DNA of 64,000 bases from Proteinivorax hydrogeniformans. GTDB taxonomy: Bacteria > Bacillota > Proteinivoracia > Proteinivoracales > Proteinivoracaceae. The stretch lies in contig NZ_CP159485.1 in assembly GCF_040515995.1 (NCBI RefSeq), forward strand, positions 1,612,001-1,676,000, in the 5' to 3' direction. Shown one piece after another: positions 1-6,773 of this stretch. Position numbers and translations under genes: made by a program. The notes below the pieces were generated by a model that had not been told where the DNA came from, did not search any database, and saw nothing but the letters and a program-made list of their open reading frames with translations. The number at the start of each line of letters is the position of its first letter. Positions within the stretch are counted from its first letter, which is position 1.

Positions 1-89
1 ACTCCGTCTAATTTATCCAATGCCTTTTCTACTGCCGCTTTACAGTGTCCACAAGACATTCCCGATACACTAAAAATAACTTTTACCAT
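1..89 (-). CDS. copZ: CopZ-like copper chaperone (partial, 5' part only)
   Basis: The reading frame starts at the ATG at 89 and leaves the window after 29 codons, so only the N-terminal half of a roughly 65-residue protein is present. Its N-terminus contains the heavy-metal-associated motif MSCGHC (Cys13 and Cys16), the Cu(I)-binding CxxC of CopZ and of the N-terminal domains of CopA. The csoR gene lies just upstream on the same strand with 11 bases between them, so the two are probably co-transcribed and copper-induced. It could also be the first metal-binding domain of a larger P-type ATPase; the cut at the window edge prevents a decision. Confidence 0.8.
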   Translation of the reverse strand, partial: MVKVIFSVSGMSCGHCKAAVEKALDKLDG

Positions 90-100
90 TAACCTCACTC

Positions 101-364
101 CTATTTTAAAAATTTTCCCATAACATCTAAAAGTTCCTCAATAGCCTCTTCTTGATTATCATTGTCAAAGGCCTGTGCTACGCACCCCTTAGTATGTCCT
201 TCTAAAATCATAAGACCAACTTTATTTACCCCCGCTCTTACCGCTGCAAGTTGCGTGAGAATATCCACACAATACCTCTCATCGTCAACCATCTTTTGTA
301 TACCCCTCAACTGACCTTCAATCCTCTTTAAGCGATCCTGTAGCTTCTGCTTTTCACAACCCAT
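101..364 (-). CDS. csoR: CsoR family copper-sensing transcriptional repressor
   Basis: This 87-residue all-helical protein has the size and pattern of the CsoR/RcnR (DUF156) family. The Cu(I) ligands of CsoR are visible as Cys32 (RYCVDIL), His57 and Cys61 (EGHTKGC), and the conserved RLKRIEGQLRGI helix is at residues 11-22. CsoR binds DNA as a tetramer and releases it on binding Cu(I). The gene precedes the copZ-like gene on the same strand, the usual copper-efflux arrangement. A G-rich CsoR-type operator overlaps its own ribosome binding site, which suggests autoregulation. Confidence 0.9.
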   Translation of the reverse strand: MGCEKQKLQDRLKRIEGQLRGIQKMVDDERYCVDILTQLAAVRAGVNKVGLMILEGHTKGCVAQAFDNDNQEEAIEELLDVMGKFLK

Positions 365-372
365 TTAAGAAT

Positions 373-430
373 TACCCCCTAACGGTATAGGTATATGTTT
401 CATCTTATAATTTATACCTACTTTTGTCAA
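373..430 (-). promoter_or_regulatory. csoR promoter and CsoR-type operator
   Basis: On the minus strand a promoter reads TTGACA (430-425), 17 bases, TAAGAT (407-402). Just downstream at 387-373 is TACCGTTAGGGGGTA, which matches the TACC-N-GGGGGTA form of known CsoR operators. The operator's AGGGGG also serves as the Shine-Dalgarno sequence of csoR, so a bound repressor would sit just after the transcription start and over the ribosome binding site DNA. Confidence 0.7.
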
Positions 431-495
431 ATATTACTGAAATATATAAAATATCCAGTCTAACCGCCTATTTACGTGAAAGACTGGACAAATTT

Positions 496-1230
496 TTAGT
501 TAGCTTTTTTCTTCCTATTAAGATAGTAATATATCCCTACGCCAATTACAATAAGAGCTATACTAACTAACTGAGCTGTGCGAAGAGGACCTATCATAAG
601 ACTATCAGTTCTTAACCCCTCTATAAAAAACCTGCCAAACGAATACCCTATAAGATAAAAGGCAAAAATAGAACCTTTAGCTAACTTTTTCTTGCGTAGC
701 ATTAACAGTCCGCCTAAGACAATCAAATTCCACACAAATTCATAAAAAAATGTCGGGTGCCTATAGGCACCATCAATATACATAGCCCATGGAAGATCAG
801 TTTCCACACCATAAGCCTCTTGATTAACATAATTGCCCCACCTACCAATAGCTTGAGCCAATATTAGACCAGGCACTACCACGTCTGCAAACTGCCAGAA
901 GTTTATTTTTTTTACTTTAACAAAAATGTACGCTACTAATACACCGGCCAAAATTCCGCCGTGTATAGCTAGCCCACCTTCCCAGATAGAGAAAACTCTA
1001 GATAAGTCTCCTCTATAAGCTTCTAAGTTAAAAAGAACATAATAAACCCTCGCCCCTAAAATCCCTACTGGGAGGGCGATAAGCAAAAACTCATCAAAAA
1101 TATCCGGGTCAAGCCCATCTCTCTTGCCTAAAGTCTTTATTAAAAATAACGCCACTAATGCACCGAAACCTATTATGATTCCATACCAATATACCGGAAT
1201 CGGGCCTAAGTTAAATGCTACAGGATCCAT
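496..1230 (-). CDS. lgt: Prolipoprotein diacylglyceryl transferase Lgt
   Basis: Lgt moves the diacylglyceryl group of phosphatidylglycerol onto the lipobox cysteine of prolipoproteins in the cytoplasmic membrane. The 244-residue protein has about seven hydrophobic segments. Diagnostic motifs are GGLAIHGGILAG near residue 85-97 and RWGNYVNQEAYG near 130-142, where the conserved Arg, Asn and Glu lie, followed by HPTFFYE. The length is slightly short of the common 260-290 residues but both ends look complete. It lies 35 bases after cysK on the same strand. A lipoprotein substrate is encoded at 38.4 kb, and the only lspA-like gene seen here is frameshifted. Confidence 0.95.
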   Translation of the reverse strand: MDPVAFNLGPIPVYWYGIIIGFGALVALFLIKTLGKRDGLDPDIFDEFLLIALPVGILGARVYYVLFNLEAYRGDLSRVFSIWEGGLAIHGGILAGVLVAYIFVKVKKINFWQFADVVVPGLILAQAIGRWGNYVNQEAYGVETDLPWAMYIDGAYRHPTFFYEFVWNLIVLGGLLMLRKKKLAKGSIFAFYLIGYSFGRFFIEGLRTDSLMIGPLRTAQLVSIALIVIGVGIYYYLNRKKKAN

Positions 1231-1265
1231 AAAATACCACCTTCTATATATTTTTTATACTATTT

Positions 1266-2186
1266 TTAGACAGTCTCATATAAAGGAGTAGATAAGTATC
1301 GTTCACCATTATCAGGCAAAAGAACTACGATATTTTTCCCCTTATTTTCTGCGTCCTTTGCTAAATCGATAGCTACAGACAAAGCCGCTCCTGAAGAGAT
1401 ACCTGTTAAAATACCATGGTTTTTAGCTAACCAACGACTGGCTTCAAAAGCAGTTTGGTGCCCGACTTTCGAAACTGTATCAATCACTTCTTTACGAAGA
1501 ACTTTAGGCACAAACCCCGCTCCTATGCCCTGTATTTTATGCGGACCAGGACTTCCTCCAGATAACACTGGTGAGTCTTCTGGTTCTACTGCTATAACCG
1601 ATACATCACTTAATTTTTCTTTTAAAACCTGGCCTACGCCGGTTATAGTTCCTCCTGTTCCTACTCCTGCAACAAAATAGTCGATTTCACCATTTGTATC
1701 TTCTAAAACTTCCATTGCAGTTGTCTCTTTGTGAACCTGAGGATTAGCTTCGTTGTAGAATTGACTTGGTATAAAAGAATTCCCATCTTCATCAGCTAGT
1801 TTTTCCGCTCTTTCAATCGCCCCTGGCATTCCCTTTTTACCCTCAGTTAATTCTAAGTGGGCGCCAAAAGCTTTTAACAATTTTCTTCTTTCAACACTCA
1901 TAGTATCAGGCATAGTCAGAATTAGCTTATACCCTTTAGCAGCTGCAACCATAGCCAAGCCCACACCTGTATTACCCGATGTCGCCTCAATGATAGTTGT
2001 TTTTGAGGTACTTATAATTCCATCTTTTTCAGCTTTTTCCAGCATAGCTAAAGAAATTCTATCCTTTACACTTCCTCCAGGATTGAAAAACTCCAGCTTC
2101 GCTATTAATCGGCCTTGAAAACTCTCATCTTTGATTTCCACCATCGGTGTTTTTCCTACTAAATCGTTTATACTTTTATAAATCAC
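1266..2186 (-). CDS. cysK: Cysteine synthase (O-acetylserine sulfhydrylase)
   Basis: This PLP enzyme makes L-cysteine from O-acetylserine and sulfide. In 306 residues it shows the Schiff-base lysine Lys41 in GGSVKDR, the substrate loop TSGNTG at 70-75 and the phosphate-binding GVGTGGT at 175-181, all in the normal positions for CysK. The length is typical for the type A/B enzymes. An Rrf2 regulator gene lies 40 bases upstream on the same strand, so cysteine or iron-sulfur status probably controls both. Cystathionine beta-synthase is a less likely alternative because the protein lacks CBS domains. Confidence 0.93.
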   Translation of the reverse strand: MIYKSINDLVGKTPMVEIKDESFQGRLIAKLEFFNPGGSVKDRISLAMLEKAEKDGIISTSKTTIIEATSGNTGVGLAMVAAAKGYKLILTMPDTMSVERRKLLKAFGAHLELTEGKKGMPGAIERAEKLADEDGNSFIPSQFYNEANPQVHKETTAMEVLEDTNGEIDYFVAGVGTGGTITGVGQVLKEKLSDVSVIAVEPEDSPVLSGGSPGPHKIQGIGAGFVPKVLRKEVIDTVSKVGHQTAFEASRWLAKNHGILTGISSGAALSVAIDLAKDAENKGKNIVVLLPDNGERYLSTPLYETV

Positions 2187-2226
2187 CTAATCATCTCCTA
2201 AATTAAGATTGTTGTCTTAATCAGCA

Positions 2227-2658
2227 TTAAATATGATACATTAACTGTTGACCTTGGTTTACTTTTTCACTTAACTCTTCAAAATTAGTACCGGAGAGCA
2301 CTTTATAAATTTGTTTTTCAAGCTCACTCCATATAGGTAAAAAACAGCAAACATCTTGCGTTTCACAGTTATCATCAGAGCACGGAGTAGTCACAAAAGG
2401 GCCATCAGTCAAAGCAATAACATCAGCTACAGTTATGTCTTTTGGATTTTTTGCAAGAGAGTATCCTCCCTCCGCCCCCCTCTTACTTTTAGCAATTCCA
2501 CCCTTTTTCAAAACAACTAAGATTTGTTCTAAGTATTTTAAGGGAATACTCTGATTTTTAGCAATTTCTCCAATTTGTACAGGTTTTCCCTCTTGATGTT
2601 TCAAAGTTAATTCCAGTACAGCCTTACAAGCATAATCTCCCTTGGCAGAAATTTTCAT
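2227..2658 (-). CDS. Rrf2 family transcriptional regulator (IscR-like, with Fe-S cysteines)
   Basis: The 143-residue protein has an N-terminal winged helix typical of Rrf2 proteins (YACKAVLEL at residues 9-17, SIPLKYLEQIL at 37-47, AEGGYSLAK at 62-70). Cys93, Cys98 and Cys104 (plus Cys105) fall at the spacing of the IscR [2Fe-2S] ligands, so it may sense Fe-S cluster status. The Bacillus homologue CymR, which is linked to cysK, is known to lack such a cluster, so this protein combines an IscR-like sensor with a CymR-like neighbourhood. It is expressed from a strong upstream promoter and lies 40 bases before cysK. Confidence 0.88.
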   Translation of the reverse strand: MKISAKGDYACKAVLELTLKHQEGKPVQIGEIAKNQSIPLKYLEQILVVLKKGGIAKSKRGAEGGYSLAKNPKDITVADVIALTDGPFVTTPCSDDNCETQDVCCFLPIWSELEKQIYKVLSGTNFEELSEKVNQGQQLMYHI

Positions 2659-2702
2659 CTCATCACCTTCTCTATCATCTATATATACTTGGTATGGTCA
2701 TA

Positions 2703-2731
2703 ATTATATAACTTCATTATTAATTAGTCAA
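2703..2731 (-). promoter_or_regulatory. Promoter of the rrf2-cysK(-lgt) unit
   Basis: The minus strand carries TTGACT (2731-2726), a 17-base spacer and a perfect TATAAT (2708-2703), about 45 bases before the rrf2 start. The stretch between the -10 box and the start codon includes GGTATGGTCATA-like partial dyads that could be the Rrf2 operator; this is not certain. Confidence 0.6.
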
Positions 2732-2791
2732 CACACTAAGAACTTAGCCTTTTAGGCAGCTATATAGCTTTTATATCTAACAAGCTAAAAT

Positions 2792-3205
2792 CTAAGTGGT
2801 TTCTATTTCCCACTCATATTTAAGCTCTGCAGTTGGAACAAACATGTTAGATACACCACAATATTTTTCTTGTGAAAGCCTTACCGCTCTTTTTACTTTT
2901 CTTTCGTCTAGCTTACCACTAAAATAATATTTTATTGTAATAGTTTCGTATGTTCTAGGATGTTCTTGCCTTCTAACTCCATCTACTTTAATCGAGAGTC
3001 CCTCTAGCGGCTGTTTCATTTTTTTAAGCATTTGTACAACATCCACTCCCGTACATCCTCCAATGGCCATTAAAGCCATTTGAGTTGGCCGTATTCCATC
3101 ACTTTGTTGGGGATTCATGTCAACTGTGTTGCCTGCACTATTTTCACCAACAAACTTCATTTCTCCACGCCATTTAACTATAGTTTCTACTTTATCGTTA
3201 CTCAT
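2792..3205 (-). CDS. OsmC/Ohr family protein
   Basis: OsmC-family proteins are small homodimeric peroxidases that reduce organic hydroperoxides with two cysteines. Both are present in this 137-residue protein: Cys51 in GGCTGVD and Cys116 in KYCGVS, at the usual distance of about 60 residues. The sequence resembles the YhfA-like branch more than classical Ohr. The gene is monocistronic, transcribed away from the divergent gene at 3300. The physiological substrate cannot be read from the sequence. Confidence 0.88.
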   Translation of the reverse strand: MSNDKVETIVKWRGEMKFVGENSAGNTVDMNPQQSDGIRPTQMALMAIGGCTGVDVVQMLKKMKQPLEGLSIKVDGVRRQEHPRTYETITIKYYFSGKLDERKVKRAVRLSQEKYCGVSNMFVPTAELKYEWEIETT

Positions 3206-3299
3206 TTTATTATTAAACCTCCATTATATTTTGATGATATATAGATAATACTACAAAAGTAATATGATTTAAATATTATTCAGCGAGGAGTGCTTAAAA

Positions 3300-3740
3300 G
3301 TGTTAAAAAGTATTTTGCCATTATTGGTTGCAGCTTTAAGTGGTGCAGCAATGACATTTCAAGGCACAGTCAATTCTGCCTTAGGTAAAAAAATTGGAGT
3401 AATAGAAATGGCATTAGTGGTACATGGTGTTGGTTTGGCAGCTAGTATTATTGCAGTGGTTTTTTTTGGTGCTATGCCAAAGTTCACTTTAGCTAAAACC
3501 CACCCCCATTACTTCTTTATTGGTGGTCTGTTAAGTGTCGTCATAATTGTAGCTGTTGCTTTTACAATTGCTAAAACTGGGGCAGCTTTAGGAATATCTG
3601 TTATACTTATTGCACAACTTGTTACCGCTGTAGTGTTAGATCACTTTGGAATCTTTACGTTAGAGCGTATCCCCATAGGAGCCACAAGAATTATTGGCAC
3701 GGTCCTAATGCTTATCGGAGCAAGACTGTTAGTAAAATAG
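3300..3740 (+). CDS. DMT superfamily membrane protein (YdcZ/DUF606 family)
   Basis: The 146-residue protein consists of about five hydrophobic segments and begins with the signature of YdcZ-type transporters (LSGAAMTFQGTVNSALGKKIG, residues 13-33). These half-size members of the drug/metabolite transporter superfamily probably act as dimers; substrates are unknown. The start is the GTG at 3300, set by the GAGGAG ribosome binding site about 9 bases upstream. It is a single gene, followed directly by the ISLre2 element. Confidence 0.85.
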   Translation: MLKSILPLLVAALSGAAMTFQGTVNSALGKKIGVIEMALVVHGVGLAASIIAVVFFGAMPKFTLAKTHPHYFFIGGLLSVVIIVAVAFTIAKTGAALGISVILIAQLVTAVVLDHFGIFTLERIPIGATRIIGTVLMLIGARLLVK

Positions 3741-3794
3741 TTAGTGTAAAATTATTGTAGGATTTAAGCAGGAAAAATACTTTTAAAAAAAGAA

Positions 3795-3851
3795 GAGGAA
3801 CCTCAAAATTCTCCACACGAGAATAATCCTAACAAAGGAGTGAGGTTCCTC
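3795..3851 (+). promoter_or_regulatory. Left-end hairpin that can cover the transposase start
   Basis: GAGGAACCTCA (3795-3805) is perfectly complementary to TGAGGTTCCTC (3841-3851), which directly abuts the ATG at 3852 and overlaps the ribosome binding region (AAAGGAG at 3834-3840). A transcript reading in from outside would include both arms and hide the start; a transcript begun inside the element would lack the left arm. The left arm is the terminal inverted repeat itself. Confidence 0.55.
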
Positions 3852-5246
3852 ATGGAAATAATTCGCGTAATAGAAGAAAAAATCCTTCATGTAACTGAAA
3901 AAGTTTTAGAAACTCTTGAAGGAGGTATTGACTACAATACTTTTACTAAAGAATTAAAAAAGGAACTAGATGGTCTTGGTGTAGGGATAATGCAAGAAGT
4001 AATTGAAGCAATGGATCAACAAATAGTTAAAGATAAAAAAGAACGAAAGGACTGGGTCATAGAAAGAAAAGGCGACTATAAAAGTATACTCACCCCTTTT
4101 GGTGAAATGACCTATAAACGAACATACTTTAAAAACAAAGAGACTAAGAAATATTCCTATTTAGCAGATGAAAATGCTGGCATAACAGCACATATGAGAA
4201 TAGAACCTACTTTAAAATCCGAGTTGCTTGAAGCTACTACAAAGCTTTCGTACGAAAAAGCAACACAGGAACTAAGCCGATATAACTCAGAGTTAAAGTT
4301 AAGCAAACAAACAGCTGCTAATACAGTAAGAGACTTTAAGGCAAAAGATTATGAGATCCCTTGTGATAAAAAAGAAGTTCCCACACTTTATATAGAAGCC
4401 GATGAAGACCATTTATCAGTACGCTCTAAAAGGGGAGCACAAGCTAGACTAATCTATGTTCATGAAGGCGTAAAAGAAGTTAATGGTAGGCGTATGCTAA
4501 TAAATCCTAAGTATTTTACCTCTATTGATGAAAAGCCGGAAGACTTTTGGTTTAGAGTCTGCGATTTCATATATTCCCAATACGATGTTAATTGTATCAA
4601 TGATATTTATATACTAGGCGATGGAGCAAAATGGATACGCTCAGGGCTGGAATACATTCCTAGCTCCACGTTTATCTTAGATAAGTTTCATTTATCTAAA
4701 TACATCATAATGGCTACAGCTCATGCTCCAAACTTAAAGACAAAGATTTATAAAAACATAAAGAAGCTAGATAGAGAGGCTGTCTTAGAAAACTTAAAAG
4801 AAGCACTTGCAAAGGCAGATAGCAAACCAAGGAAAAAGAGAATACAAAAAACTATAACCTATATTAAGAACACTTGGGATGGTATAAAGGCATCAATTGA
4901 AAATCCAGAGATAGGGTGCAGTGCCGAAGGGCATGTGAGCCATGTTTTATCATCCCGTTTGAGCAGTCGCCCTATGGCTTGGAGTCTAAATGGGGCAAAA
5001 AAAATGGCATCTATGCGAGCTGTGGAGGCAAACAAAGAGCAAGTTAAAGACCACTACCTAGAAACTTATAAGCAAAAAGACAATAAAGTAATTGAATTGA
5101 CAACTGAAGTTAGGAAACAGTTAAAAGATTTAAAAACGAGAAAAAAGATTGGCAAAGAAAGTTTTAGTAATGTTCCAGTAATGGAATATGGAGTAAACTT
5201 AACAAGAGTAGCGCTAAGAGGCCTTAATAATAAAATTAGCATTTAA
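3852..5246 (+). CDS. ISLre2 family transposase (UPF0236 family)
   Basis: The protein (464 residues from the ATG at 3852; an upstream GTG at 3840 would add four) has the features of the ISLre2 transposase family: an N-terminal helical region, a central segment with TPFGEMTYKRTYF, the EADEDHLSVR stretch near residue 185 and the ILGDGAKWIRSG and LDKFHLSKY segments near residues 255-285, which carry the conserved acidic residues of the catalytic core. The length is normal for the family and no frameshift is seen, so the copy may be active. The ATG is preferred because AAAGGAG lies 11 bases upstream. Confidence 0.9.
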   Translation: MEIIRVIEEKILHVTEKVLETLEGGIDYNTFTKELKKELDGLGVGIMQEVIEAMDQQIVKDKKERKDWVIERKGDYKSILTPFGEMTYKRTYFKNKETKKYSYLADENAGITAHMRIEPTLKSELLEATTKLSYEKATQELSRYNSELKLSKQTAANTVRDFKAKDYEIPCDKKEVPTLYIEADEDHLSVRSKRGAQARLIYVHEGVKEVNGRRMLINPKYFTSIDEKPEDFWFRVCDFIYSQYDVNCINDIYILGDGAKWIRSGLEYIPSSTFILDKFHLSKYIIMATAHAPNLKTKIYKNIKKLDREAVLENLKEALAKADSKPRKKRIQKTITYIKNTWDGIKASIENPEIGCSAEGHVSHVLSSRLSSRPMAWSLNGAKKMASMRAVEANKEQVKDHYLETYKQKDNKVIELTTEVRKQLKDLKTRKKIGKESFSNVPVMEYGVNLTRVALRGLNNKISI

Positions 5247-5260
5247 ACTAAAATGTTCTT

Positions 5261-5445
5261 GGTGAGCCCGGAGGTTACAGTAGTGGCGCCGCAGGGAAGC
5301 CTTGGCAGACGGGGGCCCGCCTGTGGTATAATGTCCTATACCGATGGGTTGGAAAAAAATGTAATGTCCTCGGAGCCGCCCATCGGTTTTTAAACAAGAA
5401 CCACAGGCGGGGTGGATGTCAAGGCCGCCACGGTCTTGTTAAATG
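5261..5445 (+). ncRNA. Structured non-coding segment in the 3' part of the ISLre2 element
   Basis: This GC-rich stretch in an AT-rich genome folds into a set of nested helices: GTGGCG 5283-5288 with CGCCAC 5426-5431; GCCTTG 5299-5304 with CAAGGC 5420-5425; CCCGCCTGTGGT 5316-5327 with ACCACAGGCGGG 5400-5411 (12 perfect pairs); ACCGATGGG 5340-5348 with CCCATCGGT 5379-5387 (9 pairs). AACAAGA 5393-5399 could also pair with TCTTGTT 5434-5440 as a pseudoknot. TAATGTCCT occurs twice (5329-5337, 5362-5370), and GGTATA/TATACC (5325-5342) offers a competing hairpin. No ORF crosses it. I do not recognise an RNA family; expression is inferred only. Confidence 0.6.
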
Positions 5446-5519
5446 TTATATGTATTGTGGAAGTGAGGTTCCTTTTTTTAACCTACAGTGTCTTGACACT
5501 ATCAGTAAAATAACAGTTC

Positions 5520-5547
5520 TTGCTTTTTTTAGAGTTTATGGTATACT
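5520..5547 (+). promoter_or_regulatory. Likely tRNA-Arg promoter
   Basis: TTGCTT (5520-5525), 16 bases, TATACT (5542-5547), ending about 18 bases before the mature tRNA. It lies outside the right end of the IS element, so the tRNA keeps its own promoter. Confidence 0.5.
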
Positions 5548-5565
5548 ATATAATGTTATTTTTAA

Positions 5566-5640
5566 GCGCCTATAGCTCAGGGGATAGAGCACCGGTCTCC
5601 GGAACCGGGAGCCCAGGTTCGAATCCTGGTAGGCGCACCA
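5566..5640 (+). tRNA. tRNA-Arg (anticodon CCG)
   Basis: The 75-base sequence folds as a full cloverleaf: acceptor stem GCGCCTA/TAGGCGC, D stem GCTC/GAGC, anticodon stem CCGGT/ACCGG around the loop CTCCGGA, which gives anticodon CCG, variable loop GAGC, and T stem CCAGG/CCTGG with loop TTCGAAT. The discriminator A and the CCA end (5638-5640) are encoded. CCG reads the rare arginine codon CGG. Confidence 0.97.
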
Positions 5641-5660
5641 TAATATGTTTATAAAATTTA

Positions 5661-5687
5661 AGCCACCTTTATTAGGTGGCTTTTTTT
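5661..5687 (+). terminator. Rho-independent terminator after tRNA-Arg
   Basis: AGCCACC (5661-5667) pairs with GGTGGCT (5675-5681) and is followed by a run of seven T. It also lies at the end of the convergent DUF421 gene. Confidence 0.85.
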
Positions 5688-6381
5688 ATGGAACCTCTCT
5701 TTCTATATCTTTTTTGCAAATGTAAGTGTTTTGTTGGGAGTCTATATGTGCATAAAGGACATCGTTAATTTCATACCCTTCTTTCTGCACTAAACTTTCA
5801 AGCCATTTCAAGTCTTTTTTTGCACGCTTTAAATTTTCACTTTGAATTTGCCCATCTAAAATTAAGGGAAGTGGAAGTCCAGTCACCGGCGGCCTGATAC
5901 CAATATCTTCGGGGGTTAAAGGCCTTTTGGTAGGTTTTAAAATCACACTTAACTCGCCGTTATTTTCAAGTATTGCATACTGTACATCAGCGATATTAGA
6001 AACATCTTTTTCACGCAACTGCGAAACAAGGTCCGTAACACTATAACGCAGACGTTCTATTTCTTTCCCTAATATTTTACCATCTTCCACAATAATACTT
6101 GGCGTGCCTTCAATAGTTTTCCTTAACTTTTCACTTTTAAGAGTAACAAAAGACAATAGCATCTCAGCACCTACTAAAGTCGCTATTGGAATAATACCTA
6201 TGTGCAGTGGTATTGTTGTATCCTCCATGGGTATAGCAGCAAGTTCAGCTATCATTATTGCGACTACTAGGTCAAACAAAGATAATTGCCCTATCTCCCG
6301 TTTGCCCATAAGCCTCATCATCAATAAAACTATAGAATATAGTAAAGCAGATCTAAAGAATACATTTAGTGCTTCAGGCAT
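5686..6381 (-). CDS. DUF421 domain membrane protein (YetF/YrbG family)
   Basis: The 231-residue protein has three N-terminal membrane segments (about residues 8-22, 38-53, 58-80) followed by a soluble tail. The conserved block MRLMGKREIGQLSLFDLV begins near residue 22, and a TPSIIVEDGKIL strand near 93 starts the DUF421 C-terminal domain. In Bacillus, YetF-type proteins occur in spore and vegetative membranes; no biochemical activity is known to me. It is a single gene convergent with tRNA-Arg. Confidence 0.88.
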   Translation of the reverse strand: MPEALNVFFRSALLYSIVLLMMRLMGKREIGQLSLFDLVVAIMIAELAAIPMEDTTIPLHIGIIPIATLVGAEMLLSFVTLKSEKLRKTIEGTPSIIVEDGKILGKEIERLRYSVTDLVSQLREKDVSNIADVQYAILENNGELSVILKPTKRPLTPEDIGIRPPVTGLPLPLILDGQIQSENLKRAKKDLKWLESLVQKEGYEINDVLYAHIDSQQNTYICKKDIEREVP

Positions 6382-6519
6382 TATTAAATACCTCCAATTT
6401 TACATATCCTTTAGTATTTTTGCCTTAATAATTACCTGCTATACTATCTTTTTTTATGTATAAATTTACAAGTATTACACAAATTAAATATAACCCAAAT
6501 AAACAAAGGAGGGCGTACG

Positions 6520-6729
6520 TTGACAAAAAAAGATAGTCACAGAACTAGATTTTGTGCTCCAAAAGACTTGGGTTATGATAGTTATAGAGGTACTGAGTTT
6601 AGTCATGAGCTAGATGTTCCACTTAATCACATGCGAAAATTTAGAAATCTTGGAGCAACCTATAGTCACAAAAAAAGAGGATCTAAAGTCAAACTAAATA
6701 TCTATCCTAGTGATACTTTTAATTATTAG
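6520..6729 (+). CDS. Small basic protein of unknown function
   Basis: A 69-residue frame with a strong AAAGGAGGG site 6 bases before a TTG start at 6520, and a clear terminator right after its stop. The protein is hydrophilic and rich in Lys, Arg, His and Tyr, with one Cys and no membrane segment. I do not recognise a family. The tight fit of ribosome binding site, ORF and terminator is the main argument that it is real. Confidence 0.6.
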   Translation: MTKKDSHRTRFCAPKDLGYDSYRGTEFSHELDVPLNHMRKFRNLGATYSHKKRGSKVKLNIYPSDTFNY

Positions 6730-6743
6730 TACTAGGCGTTAAG

Positions 6744-6772
6744 GTCAGTTTACCTTTAAACTGGCTTTTTTT
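6744..6772 (+). terminator. Terminator after the small ORF
   Basis: GTCAGTTTA (6744-6752) pairs with TAAACTGGC (6757-6765) with one G-T pair, followed by seven T. It also faces the end of the convergent PHP gene. Confidence 0.75.
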
Positions 6773-6773
6773 A

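Larger units (their letters stand above)
3796..5473 (+). mobile_element. ISLre2-family insertion sequence
   Basis: The element is bounded by the inverted repeat AGGAACCTCA (3796-3805) and TGAGGTTCCT (5464-5473). It encodes one full-length ISLre2-type transposase and carries a structured non-coding tail of about 200 bases between the transposase stop and the right end. The exact termini may extend a few bases because the flanks are A- and T-rich, and I could not fix a target-site duplication for the same reason. It stands between a DMT gene and tRNA-Arg. Confidence 0.8.

Noticed and set aside
6104-6463. 119-codon plus-strand ORF opposite the DUF421 gene
   Set aside because: It is a shadow of the DUF421 coding strand, with a low-complexity product.
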